NCBI GenBank assembly: GCA_030180075.1
Contig: JASNJN010000265.1
Coordinates: forward strand, 1-30,894
Direction of reading: 5' to 3'
Origin: Mikrocytos mackini
Lineage: Eukaryota > Endomyxa > Ascetosporea > Mikrocytida > Mikrocytiidae
DNA: 30,894 nt
Below the pieces are notes generated by a model. That model saw only the letters and a list, made by a program, of their open reading frames with translations, did not search any database and was not told the DNA's origin. The position numbers and the translations under genes were made by a program. This document shows, one piece after another, positions 10,014 to 19,095 of this stretch. Positions within the stretch are counted from its first letter, which is position 1. Each line of letters begins with the position of its first letter.

Positions 10014-10018
10014 TTTAC

Positions 10019-10028
10019 TTCGCAAATA
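10019..10028 (-). repeat. Target-site duplication of LINE-1A, 5' copy
   Basis: This is the second copy of TTCGCAAATA, adjoining the LINE's 5' end at 10018. It lies within the MULE-1 codons for KYLR. Confidence 0.9.
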
Positions 10029-10535
10029 TTTATATTTCATAAGCCGAATATATCCACGGCTTAAACAATCTAACCTGTCGCCTATGTTGTCATTACGTGC
10101 AAGAAAGTATGTGTAAGTATTTTCAACAGAGCCACACTCTTCTAATTTTTTAAGAATAGTTTTCTTTTCCAATTCGCTAAACTTTAACTTCCATATAATT
10201 GGCTTGTGATTATGGTGGAAAAGATAAACAACTTTGATATAACCATTAAGCTTTCTTTTACACTGTATGATTGACATACAACATATGTTATCATCAAATC
10301 TGCAATTGCAAACAAATGAACTATATGATGATTTCTTAACTTTTTTATTCCCCCTAACTTTCCGAAAATAAAACTTATCAACTTCAAATAGCCCGGTTTT
10401 CCACTGCTCGAACTGTTCTATCTTTCTAAAGGTTTTGTGTTTAAATTCAAGCTTAATATCATGTTTTGAGTCGACATGAGAGACCAATTGCTTTTGTGAA
10501 AATCTTTCTTTACAATAACAGCAAACTACCTCCAT
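10019..10535 (-). CDS. MULE-1 transposase, N-terminal DNA-binding part
   Basis: The ATG at 10533-10535 starts MEVVCCYCKERF...SHVDSKH, a C2H2-type finger. The family's N-terminal domain follows: FEQWKTGLFEVDKFYF, then CNCRFDD and CKRKLNGYIKVVYLFHHNHKPI, a FLYWCH/WRKY-like zinc fold that in MULEs binds the element ends. Next come a helical linker (FSELEKKTILKKLEECGSV) and KYKYLR, where LINE-1A interrupts the gene. The rest of the transposase is at 2791-4482. The frame is also open upstream of this ATG to about 10829, so an N-terminal extension of up to about 98 residues is possible. Confidence 0.82.
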
Positions 10536-10832
10536 AATTTTTGTATTCTTAGTTTTGGGTTTTTCTTGTTGTGTTTGTAAGGGGCTTTTTATTCGATTTT
10601 CTTCATAACTTATAATTTCTGATAAATATACAAAAATGCCCGAGATTAGACTCGTATTCAAGGCTACACTATGTTCACTTATCGAATAGCCGATATCATA
10701 ATTTGTTAGTTCTAAATCATATTCTGATTTTCTATTCGTGTTAAATGGCGTACAATGTAAGAGATTAGTTGGATTTTCAATAAAGGTATTGCCGGTTATT
10801 AGTTCTGTGTCACCTATAAGTNTCTCATTANA

Positions 10833-12475
10833 AAACGCCCCGAGGGATATGATGTACGCAAAGTATATAAGAATACCGAGTTGTTGGAAGACAAAGAAGA
10901 AATAACTACACCAAGCATTCCTGAAAAAAGACCAAAAAGGATCCAACATTAACCGAATCAAGGATATAGAAAGTTTCATCAATTAAAAAAAATAATTTTG
11001 TTAGAAATAATGAAATAAAGGAAATATTTTTTAAGTTACCGGGAACAGAACCAAAAGAACTTGGGATATTAAAACATGATTTTGTTTTTTGTTTTTCGAC
11101 AGAATTCCAGGTATCTAAAATAAAAGAATTTTCACATAATGTTATTATGGTAGACAGTACTTTTAGGACTAACAAGTACGATTTCCTTTTAATATCGTTT
11201 TATGTTTTGGATAATGCCCATTTTGCAATTCCAATATTCCAAATCATTTCTACAAGGGAGACAGCTGATATAATACGAGTTTGTTTAATTCACTTAGAGG
11301 AAAAGACTGGATATAAATTTGACCCGGCTTGGTTGATGTCGGATATGGCTCATTCATTTAATAACGCTTGTAGAGCAGTGTGGGGAGCCAAGTATAAATG
11401 GGTTTGGTGTGATTATCATGTCCAAAAGGCCCTAAATAAAAATATTGGAAGATTTACAAGAACAAAAGATGATTACCAGAGAATTAGGGAAAAGATAGAC
11501 ACTTTGAATAATTGTTTAACTGAGAAAGATTTCCGAGATAAATTGAACGAAGCTTTGGTTTATTTTAAGAGATATTACCGTAAGTTTCATAAATACTTCG
11601 AAACGTACTATTCCAAACACTGTGAAAAATGGGGCGTGGTTTATAAAGAAAAATGTCCAATCAATACCAATATGAAAGTAGAAGCTGGGTTCAATGTTTT
11701 AAAAAACCACGTGTTGGAAAGAAATGTCAACAGCAGGATGGATTTTTTGTTTACAAAACTAATGGAGTTTATCAATAATGTGCAGATAAATATAACAAAA
11801 GAAGAGCATAGTAAAACATTAAATTTCAAATCTACTAAACGGAAAAAAATAAGACAAGATCATAAGAAGTTATACGAAATGACAGAGGGAAAATATATAC
11901 CGAAGAAAGTTGGAAGTAACTACATATGTGGAGATTATGTTGTAACAAATAATAAGGATTTTAATCATCATGGGGAATGCAAATTAATGTGCAAGAAATG
12001 CCAGGTCTGTATACATCGATTCTGCTGTACTTGTTTGAGTTATAGGAAGAAAAAGAACTTCTGTAAACATATACACTTCGTTATAACAAAACATACTGAT
12101 TTTAATAATAGTTTGAATCAAGAAGTCAAATCCAGAAAAGAAGACATACCCAGTACCATTTCCCAAGATATTGCTGAACATAAAAAAAACGCGAAACATG
12201 TAGTAAACAGTGAGACTATTCAGTCTTTAAATATAGAATACACGTCGAAGAAAGCCCTTGAAATCACGAGTGAAACTATATTTATTTTAAAAAGTTCAAA
12301 CAAGAAAGACTCATTAAAAAATCTAATCGACGAATTAAAATTATTACATTACAAATACTGTGAGCCTGATTCTTCTACACCCAAAAATTTCTCTATTCCC
12401 GAAGCTCAAAATAGAAACCAAAAGAAAGATACACAAAGAAATTTTGAGAAAATCAGAAAAAACAAGAGGAAATAA
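10833..12475 (+). mobile_element. MULE-2, truncated Mutator-like element
   Basis: This second MULE lies on the opposite strand, head-to-head with MULE-1, and differs from it in sequence throughout. The 5' 140 bp read partly in other frames with several stops, so the N-terminal domain is lost or badly decayed. Two N's at 10822 and 10831 lie at the junction between the elements. I could not find terminal inverted repeats. Confidence 0.7.
10970..12475 (+). CDS. MULE-2 transposase, catalytic and SWIM parts
   Basis: The frame is open from just after a TAG at 10967-10969. The first Met after that, at 11147, is inside the catalytic core, so it is not the true start. Family sequence extends upstream (IFFKLPGTEPKELGILKHDF). 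Counting from 11147, catalytic D3 is in MVDSTFRTN, D66 in LMSDMAHSFNNA, CxxH is C88/H91 (WVWCDYHVQKALN), and E179 is in MKVEAGFNVLK. A SWIM finger is at C294/C296 and C306/H308 (CTCLSYRKKKNFCKHIH). A lysine-rich tail of about 130 residues ends at TAA. Unlike MULE-1 it has no PHD-like finger. The catalytic core is uninterrupted, but the N-terminal DNA-binding domain is missing. Confidence 0.88.
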   Translation, partial: KVSSIKKNNFVRNNEIKEIFFKLPGTEPKELGILKHDFVFCFSTEFQVSKIKEFSHNVIMVDSTFRTNKYDFLLISFYVLDNAHFAIPIFQIISTRETADIIRVCLIHLEEKTGYKFDPAWLMSDMAHSFNNACRAVWGAKYKWVWCDYHVQKALNKNIGRFTRTKDDYQRIREKIDTLNNCLTEKDFRDKLNEALVYFKRYYRKFHKYFETYYSKHCEKWGVVYKEKCPINTNMKVEAGFNVLKNHVLERNVNSRMDFLFTKLMEFINNVQINITKEEHSKTLNFKSTKRKKIRQDHKKLYEMTEGKYIPKKVGSNYICGDYVVTNNKDFNHHGECKLMCKKCQVCIHRFCCTCLSYRKKKNFCKHIHFVITKHTDFNNSLNQEVKSRKEDIPSTISQDIAEHKKNAKHVVNSETIQSLNIEYTSKKALEITSETIFILKSSNKKDSLKNLIDELKLLHYKYCEPDSSTPKNFSIPEAQNRNQKKDTQRNFEKIRKNKRK

Positions 12476-12928
12476 TAATGAATTTATTACAATGAATGGT
12501 TATGTTAATTATTTTGGCTTAAAATGAATAACAAATTATATTTACAAGGTTTTGTTTAATTATTTTAAATATTAAAATTTATTATAATTTAATGTTAATA
12601 TTGATATTGATAAGCCGAGTAAAAATATCCCACCAACCCTCTTGGTAATTAATAGTTAGTAAGAATCATCTAATGTATTTATTATTGGAACAGTTAAATT
12701 TGTGCTAGCTCTCAGCATTATTATGTCCTGTTGTTCAAAATAATTCAGTTCCTTTATTTTAACTATAACTATCTAAAGGTGGGATCTAGTTTAGTTTGTC
12801 TGTATTTTAATTCTTTATGAATTTATTCTGATTTATGAAATAAGTATATTAAAGTCATGCGGTTGATTGATGTAATATACCAACGGATAATTTAAGTAAG
12901 ACGAATTCATACGAATAGGCCTGACTAT
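12476..12928. other. AT-rich spacer, nothing recognised
   Basis: No supported gene. A short inverted match (ATATCCCACC near 12630 against GGTGGGATCT near 12780) may be the ends of a small element, but it is too short to call. Confidence 0.4.
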
Positions 12929-13213
12929 ATGTTCATTTATGTCTTCTTGGAACTCGCCGTGTTGTTGTTTCTGTTTTGTTATCTTGGGTTATTCATGCGG
13001 TTGGGAAGTTTCTTCGTTGGAAGCAGGCTTGTGAATCCGAGCTTCGTGTATGTTGAGTCCTTTTTTGGTCCTGAAGGTGTCGCCACAATGGCACGTTGGC
13101 ATTTGACTGACACTAGAAATTTTAATTTTGAAAATAGAAAAGCAAATTGGAAAACGATTAACACACGTTTCTATACCAAAAACAAACCATTTTACCCGCT
13201 ATTTAATACGTAA
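12929..13213 (+). CDS. Short ORF of unknown origin
   Basis: A 94-codon frame with a hydrophobic start (VFLELAVLLFLFCYLGLF) and then GPEGVATMARWHLTDTRNF. I do not recognise it. Base composition is somewhat more mixed than in the neighbours. It could be a remnant of a longer gene or element, or chance. There is no homology and no neighbouring partner to support function. Confidence 0.2.
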   Translation: MFIYVFLELAVLLFLFCYLGLFMRLGSFFVGSRLVNPSFVYVESFFGPEGVATMARWHLTDTRNFNFENRKANWKTINTRFYTKNKPFYPLFNT

Positions 13214-13627
13214 ATAACGATTACAACGGTTTATATTATAAATGATCAACAAAGAAAAATAAAGTCGGATCTCTCGAATAATAGTTCTGAATTTTATTAA
13301 GAAAACTGGAGGAATTTTTCAGATCCGGTCCGACCGAAGCACACAACGGACAGATTGGAAAGCAAAAAGCCCAGAGTTCTCATCTCTGGTTATTACTTGT
13401 TCCCTCTACGAACACCTTCCAATCTACAGAAAACTACCCCAGAAGTCGGACAATTATATCCGGTTAAATTTACTATGTAAAATAAAGTAAAATTACTTTT
13501 CTGGTAGACAATTGATTAAAATATATAATAAAAGATTTTTTATTTGGATATTTTATTTATGAAATTAGAATATAATATTACCCATAAATTATGAATTAAA
13601 AATTATTTTTGATTTAATTACTAGATA
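13214..13627. other. Spacer of mixed composition, unassigned
   Basis: Roughly 13310-13470 is less AT-rich than its surroundings and looks like old functional or element-derived sequence, but it has no open frame I can identify. The remainder is AT-rich. Confidence 0.3.
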
Positions 13628-13635
13628 ATTTAAAA

Positions 13636-14002
13636 CAGACATGAGAATAACCGACCCGATCGGGTCGGATTCGGGCGGAAGAAGGACCTAAAATCGCTAA
13701 AAATCTCAACAAATCGTGAAACATNAAAATAATGAAAATATAATAATATAAACTTCAGATTTACATTCCAGCAATTAAGCAAACGTGGGAAAGATTCCCA
13801 ATGGAGTATTTGAGGCCTTAGGTCTAAGAAATTTTGGCATCCACTCATATTTTGGTGTAAATTTTAACATAATTTTTGAAATTACATGATAAATTACTAC
13901 CAAAAAATTTATATTTTCTACCCGAACCCGCCCGACCCGAATCGGGTCGGGTCGGGTCGGGTCGGGCTCGGGTAGGGAAAACACCTAAAATTCTCATGTC
14001 TG
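13636..14002. mobile_element. MITE-A copy 1 (hAT-type, GC-rich palindromic ends)
   Basis: A 367-bp element with inverted ends CAGACATGAGAAT / ATTCTCATGTCTG. The flanking octamers ATTTAAAA and ATTAAAAC resemble the target duplication of copy 2. Just inside the ends are GC-rich palindromes built from CCCGA/TCGGG; the right one carries four GGGTC units (13944-13977). The centre is AT-rich and non-coding. It is nearly identical to copy 2 at 15866-16247 except for a 19-bp deletion in the left palindrome and one more GGGTC unit, so transposition was recent. The CAG-starting ends with 8-bp duplications suggest mobilisation by a hAT transposase. Confidence 0.85.
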
Positions 14003-14010
14003 ATTAAAAC

Positions 14011-14280
14011 AAAGGCGGATAATAATTGCAATTCTAAAATTATTACTGATTTAGTTTTCCTTCTGTAAATAAATAACATATCGATTCTATATTTAACAAA
14101 TATTTAATAGTAAACGAATAGAAGTAGATAAATTTATATATTTATATGAATATAGACTATAATCTGGTGAAGCTCGAAATTCAAAGCAAATGATATCTAA
14201 TAAACATATAAATTTATTAATTATTTATTTACAAAATAATTAAACAATCAATGTAAATTTAAGAATCACAATTTCTCTAT
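14011..14280. other. AT-rich spacer
   Basis: Very AT-rich with no feature supported. Confidence 0.5.
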
Positions 14281-14299
14281 AAATTGCCCAAGCCCAAAA

Positions 14300-15060
14300 G
14301 TGAGTAACAATATTTGGGTTTTCGCTCTTCCAACCACATGTTTACTCAGCTGGCCTCATTTTGCGGCTCAGATTTCATTTTCCTCTAAATTGTTTCATTT
14401 CCCCCAAATCATCCCTTTCCCCAAATCGTCCCAATATCCCCCAAATTATTCGGCTAGGATCGCGTTTTGTCCATATTTTTTCATTTTGCCCCAAATAATT
14501 GCATTTTACACCAAATCGTTGCAATTTGCCCCAAATTCTTAATAAAAATTTTGAATTTGGGTGATATAAAAGGCTGTTTCATTTTGTCCCAAATAATTGC
14601 AATTTGCCCGAAATTTTTTTTGCCGATTTTGCATAAAATTGACTAATATATATCTAAAACATGAGATTTCCCCGCAAAAACCACGAAATATCGTTAAATG
14701 AGTCTTTATCAGCCAATGGGTGTTATTTACATCGTTTTATTCTGAAATGTACCATATTTACAAAAATGTGTATTATCGGGGTGATATGTGTTTTAAACAC
14801 CGTCTGTGCATTCAATTTACTGTATTTTCCGAAGGAAAATACTATAAAACTTATCAAAATCTTTGTTGTGACATTTTAAGAGATTTTTGGCACATTTGCG
14901 AAATTTGTGGAAATTTGCAATTATTTGGGGCAAAATGATACCACAGTCAAAATAATGTACATAGTTGATTTTTCAATTTGAGACCAGCTGAGAAATTTGG
15001 GGTAGAAAATAAATTTGGGGCCAGCTGAGTAAACTTGTGCCAGAAAAGTGACAGCCCAAT
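14300..15060. repeat. Degenerate CCCCAAAT-type repeats between inverted CAGCTGGCC ends
   Basis: From about 14390 to 14620 a loose 20-28 bp unit recurs (forms of TTGCCCCAAATAATTGCA); one inverted copy is near 14918-14935. The block is flanked by an inverted match: GTTTACTCAGCTGGCC at about 14340 and GGCCAGCTGAGTAAAC at about 15019. Together this suggests a non-autonomous element of roughly 700-760 bp with internal subrepeats. Exact ends and target duplication were not resolved. Short ORFs here are not real genes. Confidence 0.5.
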
Positions 15061-15144
15061 AGTTAGGCTGTAATATTTCCAGCACAAAAACGATTGGCTA
15101 AAAAAATATAGCCCGAGTTTTGGCCATTCTCCTTTAGCTATAAG

Positions 15145-15340
15145 TAGGGGTCGGCAAATATGTGATTTAGTACAAATCATATATTTTTACCAAATTTAAG
15201 GAAATTTTTCACCCATAATTATCCCGATTTTATGAAATTCATATATTTTATCCTATTGAAATTTCAAAATTACTATGAGATTTTAACCAAAATCATATAA
15301 ACTTATATTTTGCGATTTTGTCATATAGTTTCCGACCCTA
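15145..15340. mobile_element. MITE-C (hAT-type, 196 bp)
   Basis: The inverted ends are TAGGGGTCGGCAAATATGTG and, read from the right, TAGGGTCGGAAACTATATGA. It is flanked by octamers GCTATAAG (15137-15144) and GTTATAAG (15341-15348), a target duplication with one mismatch. Non-coding. A left-end relative begins at 16666. Confidence 0.75.
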
Positions 15341-15485
15341 GTTATAAGATTTCCCATAAATTCGTGAATTTGACATATCGATGGCTATATAAATTTCAAA
15401 GCGTTTTCAATCTTAGGATTATGTTCATATCCGAGCTCTTTCTTCATTCAGTTGTCCGATGATTCATAATCCCATTCATTTAAAC

Positions 15486-15857
15486 TAGAGGTGAGAATTA
15501 TCAGCCTGCCCGCCCGAAACCGAACCGCACGGTTCGGTTTCGGGAGGTGAAGGGGTCATTTTTAGAAAAAATTCTCATTAACAGATGACTTATATAATTT
15601 AAAGGAATTTTCAAAAATAAATATAATTTTCTATTTTTAGCATTTAAACTATATTCCTAGCAGGTTTGGGTATATTTAAAGGTAATAGTGGTTTTGGATT
15701 GTAAATTTACTTGATTTTTTGTTATAAAATTTTAAAAAAAATTCAAAAAATTTCAGGTTTTCAATGAAAATAAAACAGTTGAGAAAATTGAAACCGTCAG
15801 CCCGTTTGGCGGGTCGGTTCGGGCGGTTCACAAAAAATGGCAAAATTATCACCTTTA
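15486..15857. mobile_element. MITE-B (hAT-type, 372 bp)
   Basis: Ends are TAGAGGTGAGAATTATC on the left and, read inwards from the right, TAAAGGTGATAATTTTGCC. The subterminal GC-rich CCCGCCCGAAACCGAACCG and its relative on the right add to the inverted ends. It is flanked by ATTTAAAC (15478-15485) and ATTTAAAT (15858-15865), an 8-bp target duplication. The right duplication was then used as target by MITE-A copy 2. Non-coding AT-rich middle. Confidence 0.8.
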
Positions 15858-15865
15858 ATTTAAAT

Positions 15866-16247
15866 CAGACATGAGAATAACCGACCCGACCGCCCGAACC
15901 CGACCCGATCGGGTCGGGTTCGGGCGGAAGAAGGACCCAAAATCGCTAAAAATTCTCAACAAATCGTGAAACATGAAAATAATGAAAATATAATAATATA
16001 AACTTCAGATTTACATTCCAGCAATTAAGCAAACGTGGGAAAGATTCCCAATGGAGTATTTGAGGCCTTAGGTCTAAGAAATTTTGGCATCCACTCATAT
16101 TTTGGTGTAAATTTTAACATAATTTTTGAAATTACATGATAAATTACTACCAAAAAATTTATATTTTCTACCCGAACCCGCCCGACCCGAATCGGGTCGG
16201 GTCGGGTCGGGCTCGGGTAGGGAAAACACCTAAAATTCTCATGTCTG
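15866..16247. mobile_element. MITE-A copy 2
   Basis: A 382-bp copy of the element at 13636-14002 with the same CAGACATGAGAAT ends, flanked by ATTTAAAT (15858-15865) and ATTTAAAC (16248-16255). It begins exactly at the outer edge of MITE-B's target duplication. The left palindrome is complete here, a perfect 36-bp palindrome at 15891-15926; the right arm has three GGGTC units. Non-coding. Confidence 0.88.
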
Positions 16248-16480
16248 ATTTAAACTACATAGCATTCTTGAGAAGCTGTTTAGTTATTGCCAGCACAACT
16301 AATTCTAGTACAGTGCTCACTCGGTTATGTCACAGTTCCCGTTTTTGACGTGTTTTTGGCGATTTTTGTGATATAACGTATATAATGTGACTAAAAATCT
16401 GTGTCTAAATTTGATATGCTATAATAATGTATACTTTCTCTTGAATTGTCAGTCTCAATACAAATACAACCAATTCTAGA

Positions 16481-16600
16481 TAATGTTCGTAAAATTGTTG
16501 ACTGAAACAATCCAGATATCGAATATTTTTACAGCGAACGAATAACGTTTTTATGATATCAGGATTATCTTCATAAAAATGGTTAGCCATAAGATTTTAA
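16481..16600. mobile_element. MITE-F fragment (left end)
   Basis: Starting at TAATGTTCGTAAAATTG, about 120 bp align with the left part of the full MITE-F at 22423-22821; for example, TATTTTTACAGCGAACG here matches TATTTTTATAGCAAACG there. The right half is not recognisable, so this copy is old or truncated. Confidence 0.6.
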
Positions 16601-16665
16601 ATATTGAGTTTACATGCTTTATGGCCGAATGACCGAAAAGCAGGAGGTTATCGTAGAGTGATAAT

Positions 16666-17130
16666 TAGGGGTCGGAAATATATGACAAAAAATCGGTAAA
16701 TATATGATTATTAGGGCACCCCACTTTTTTGCATAATAAAATGCAATTTATGCGTTTAAATTTTGCCATTTTATGATGTTTTATGCATTTAAAAATTGCT
16801 CGTAAAATATTATCGAGACTCGAATATTACTAGCAATTCGTATTTTTACACAAATATTTTTAGAAATCAATATATTATTATAAACTCCGAACTTGTTTAA
16901 AATTAAAACCTATTAAAAACTGTTGTTTTTGAGTTTCATTTGCTTAGGTTCTACTTTTCAAATTTAATGGAATCCTCGAGGTTACAAACATTTAAAAGTG
17001 TGAAAACATTATCGTCATTTATTAAACATAAAACAAAATCTTTGAATGATATTAAACTAACTACAAGAACATTTATGAACACTTTGTCATTAAAAATTTT
17101 ACAAATCCTTAAATACCACCCTTAATTATC
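16666..17130. mobile_element. Remnants of one or two further MITEs
   Basis: A left end like MITE-C (TAGGGGTCGGAAATATATGA) starts at 16666. It is cut at about 16713 by TTAGGGCACCCC, which looks like the end of another element. A possible partner end is CACCCTTAAT near 17118. Pairing of ends and duplications is unclear. The interior is AT-rich and the 61-codon ORF here is not supported. Confidence 0.35.
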
Positions 17131-17300
17131 CGTTCAAGGGCATTCTAGTATTTTGATTCCTTATAATGCCAAAATATAATTTAAACATTTAACTAACCAT
17201 TGAAATGAAAGATATTATATAAACGACCTAATTCAAAAGTTAAATTTTAAACAAAATGAAATTTCTTCTACATAGCAACACAACTTTTAATAGTCATCAT

Positions 17301-17931
17301 TAGGGTGCGGATAATATGTGACTTTTTTGTGTCCTAAAGATATGTGAATATGTGACTTTTTGGCGATAAAATATGTGATTTTTCAAAGTAGGCATATTTT
17401 CACCCAATACATCTGAAAGTTTATGTTCTAGCATGTTTCTCGTGTTCAATTGGCATGGATTCTATGATTTTTATTGCTTAAACTATGAAAATTTTTATTT
17501 TTTATCAATTATATTTTCATGGTGTTCAAAAAATCAAAATTGAAAAATTCTCAAAATTTTTGCCTGAAAATGCTTCTATGCGTTTATTTCAACAAAATAA
17601 CATAGCTAAGATATTTCTTATCATTTGAAAAGTATATACAAAAAATTTTTTGACAATCTTGAAATTGTCCATATTTGAGTTGTNAAATNTTGTATTATCA
17701 ACNANAAGTTCATTTTTTTATCCAAAATAATATACATATATACAACTATACATTAGAAATCATTAGATAATGATATTTTGGGAAATTTCAACCTTTTTAT
17801 TCTCCCATTTTCTTCCAAAACAGGGACCTGATATATGAAAATATATAACTTTACATTATAACTTAGACCAAAATTTCAAGTTTGATATGTGGATATATGT
17901 GTATGTGGATTTTCATATTATCCACACCCTA
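17301..17931. mobile_element. MITE-D (631 bp)
   Basis: Inverted ends are TAGGGTGCGGATAATATG at 17301 and its near-complement at 17914-17931 (CATATTATCCACACCCTA). Repeats of ATATGTGACTTTTT lie just inside the left end. The flanking octamers (GTCATCAT, GTTATAAA) match at only five positions, so the copy is old. Four N's lie at 17684-17705. Non-coding. Confidence 0.65.
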
Positions 17932-18860
17932 GTTATAAAATTATAAAATATTCTTTGAAAAGATTAACAACACATTTTCATTTAAAAAACAACACAAATA
18001 TCATTCAAAAATGTAAAAATTTTGCAAATTTTAAACCTTAAAAGATTTTGCTTATGAGTGTTACTAAGATATAATATGGCACTGTTTCCTTGTTCTTCAA
18101 GCCTTTAATTTATCGAGGATTGAAGTTTCCCTATTTCCGAGGCGATTGAAAAATTTTCACATTCTTGAAATTTTCTGAAATTTATCAATAATGTTTTTAG
18201 AAGAGCATTTTATAACGAAATCTCTCGTATCCGATATAATTTGCAATTAACCGTCTCAATTACATATTCAGCTTCAAATATTTTACTCCCAACCCTGCTT
18301 ATAACAAAACACTTCGTCATATTCAATCAAAAAATTCAGTTATACCAAATTAATGGGTTGTTAGTGAAAGTTTTGTATCAAACAAGAAAATATACTTTAA
18401 TATGCATTTCAATAATTTTATTGTTTTGAGAATAATGAATAGGTCGCAAAATTCAATTTCCAAATTCGGTAAAATTCTACTATTCCCTGTTATAAACGAT
18501 CATTTGATATATCCGAACAAAATATATAGGGAAATAGACCTTTTTTAAGATTTTGTTATATCCGAAGTTGGTTGTTTATCGAATGTTGGAATTGTTCGAG
18601 TAGCAAAATATTAATTATAATCCCCTTATCTGTAACCTAAGATAGAAATATCCTCTACAACTAACTTTAACCATTTGAAAATAGGGATATCGATCGAAGA
18701 TTTTATTCAAACATTATTTTTTAAATTTTAATATGAACAAAAATATTAATCTAGATTATATGGAACGACAATCGATTTTCTCAGGCTATTGGATATTAGA
18801 AATCTTCAAATTAACTGTTTTATATTTAATAATCCGGGATACAAGCCCCGACACTCCTTT
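17932..18860. other. AT-rich spacer
   Basis: About 930 bp without a supported gene. ATTTGCAATTAACCG at about 18239 resembles an end of MITE-F and could be the left partner of the right end at 18888-18914, but the intervening sequence could not be aligned. Confidence 0.4.
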
Positions 18861-18867
18861 GCATTAA

Positions 18868-18914
18868 AAATGTTCGACATCTCGATAGTTTCGGCTAACC
18901 GTTTTGCGAACACT
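18868..18914. mobile_element. MITE-F right-end fragment
   Basis: TTCGGCTAACCGTTTTGCGAACACTA ends at 18914. Its last 18 bases are the reverse complement of the left end of the full MITE-F (TAGTGTTCGCAAAACGGTTAACC at 22423) apart from small changes. The other end of this copy is uncertain. Confidence 0.55.
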
Positions 18915-19095
18915 ATTTTTATACCATGCCAATTTATTACTTAAAATAGAGAATTGATGACAAATGCAATCCGAGACGAAAATATTTAAAATATTTTCCA
19001 AATAGAGAGCCTAGTAACCCCATCATCAAAATTGTTGCTTTTTCACAATTTTGAAGGGTTTCATATGAAAACACAAATTTCACGTTTCCGAAAAC

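Larger units (their letters stand above)
4483..10018 (-). mobile_element. LINE-1A: full-length R4/Dong-like non-LTR retrotransposon inserted in MULE-1
   Basis: This is a 5.5-kb non-LTR element bounded by a 10-13 bp target duplication. It has a 3' A9 tail at 4483-4491 and a 3' UTR of only about 105 bp. Its first ATG (10011-10013) is five bases from the 5' end. It encodes a long N-terminal region, a reverse transcriptase, a CCHC finger and a restriction-like endonuclease (REL). That order is typical of the REL-bearing clades (R2, R4/Dong, CRE, NeSL), and the RT motifs are closest to R4/Dong. As sequenced it is dead but young-looking: one in-frame TAG at 9573-9575 and one single-base frame change near 7105 are the only breaks seen. 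Base composition is clearly more GC-rich than the surroundings. Confidence 0.9.

Noticed and set aside
9573-10982. A single 469-codon minus-strand ORF as one gene
   Set aside because: It is a chance fusion: 9573-10018 is the LINE 5' end, 10019-10535 is MULE-1, and the part above 10831 is antisense to MULE-2.
13214-13480. Possible old LTR-like or other element remnant from its mixed composition
   Set aside because: No paired repeats, target duplication or coding parts could be seen, so no family is assigned.
13630-16348. ORFs of 69-80 codons over the MITEs and the CCCCAAAT repeats
   Set aside because: They read through TIRs and repeat units and occur on both strands; they are products of repeat composition.
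16300-16395. CAGTGCTCACTCGGTTATG after TA, resembling a pogo/Tigger-type end
   Set aside because: No matching inverted end was found downstream, so it is not called.
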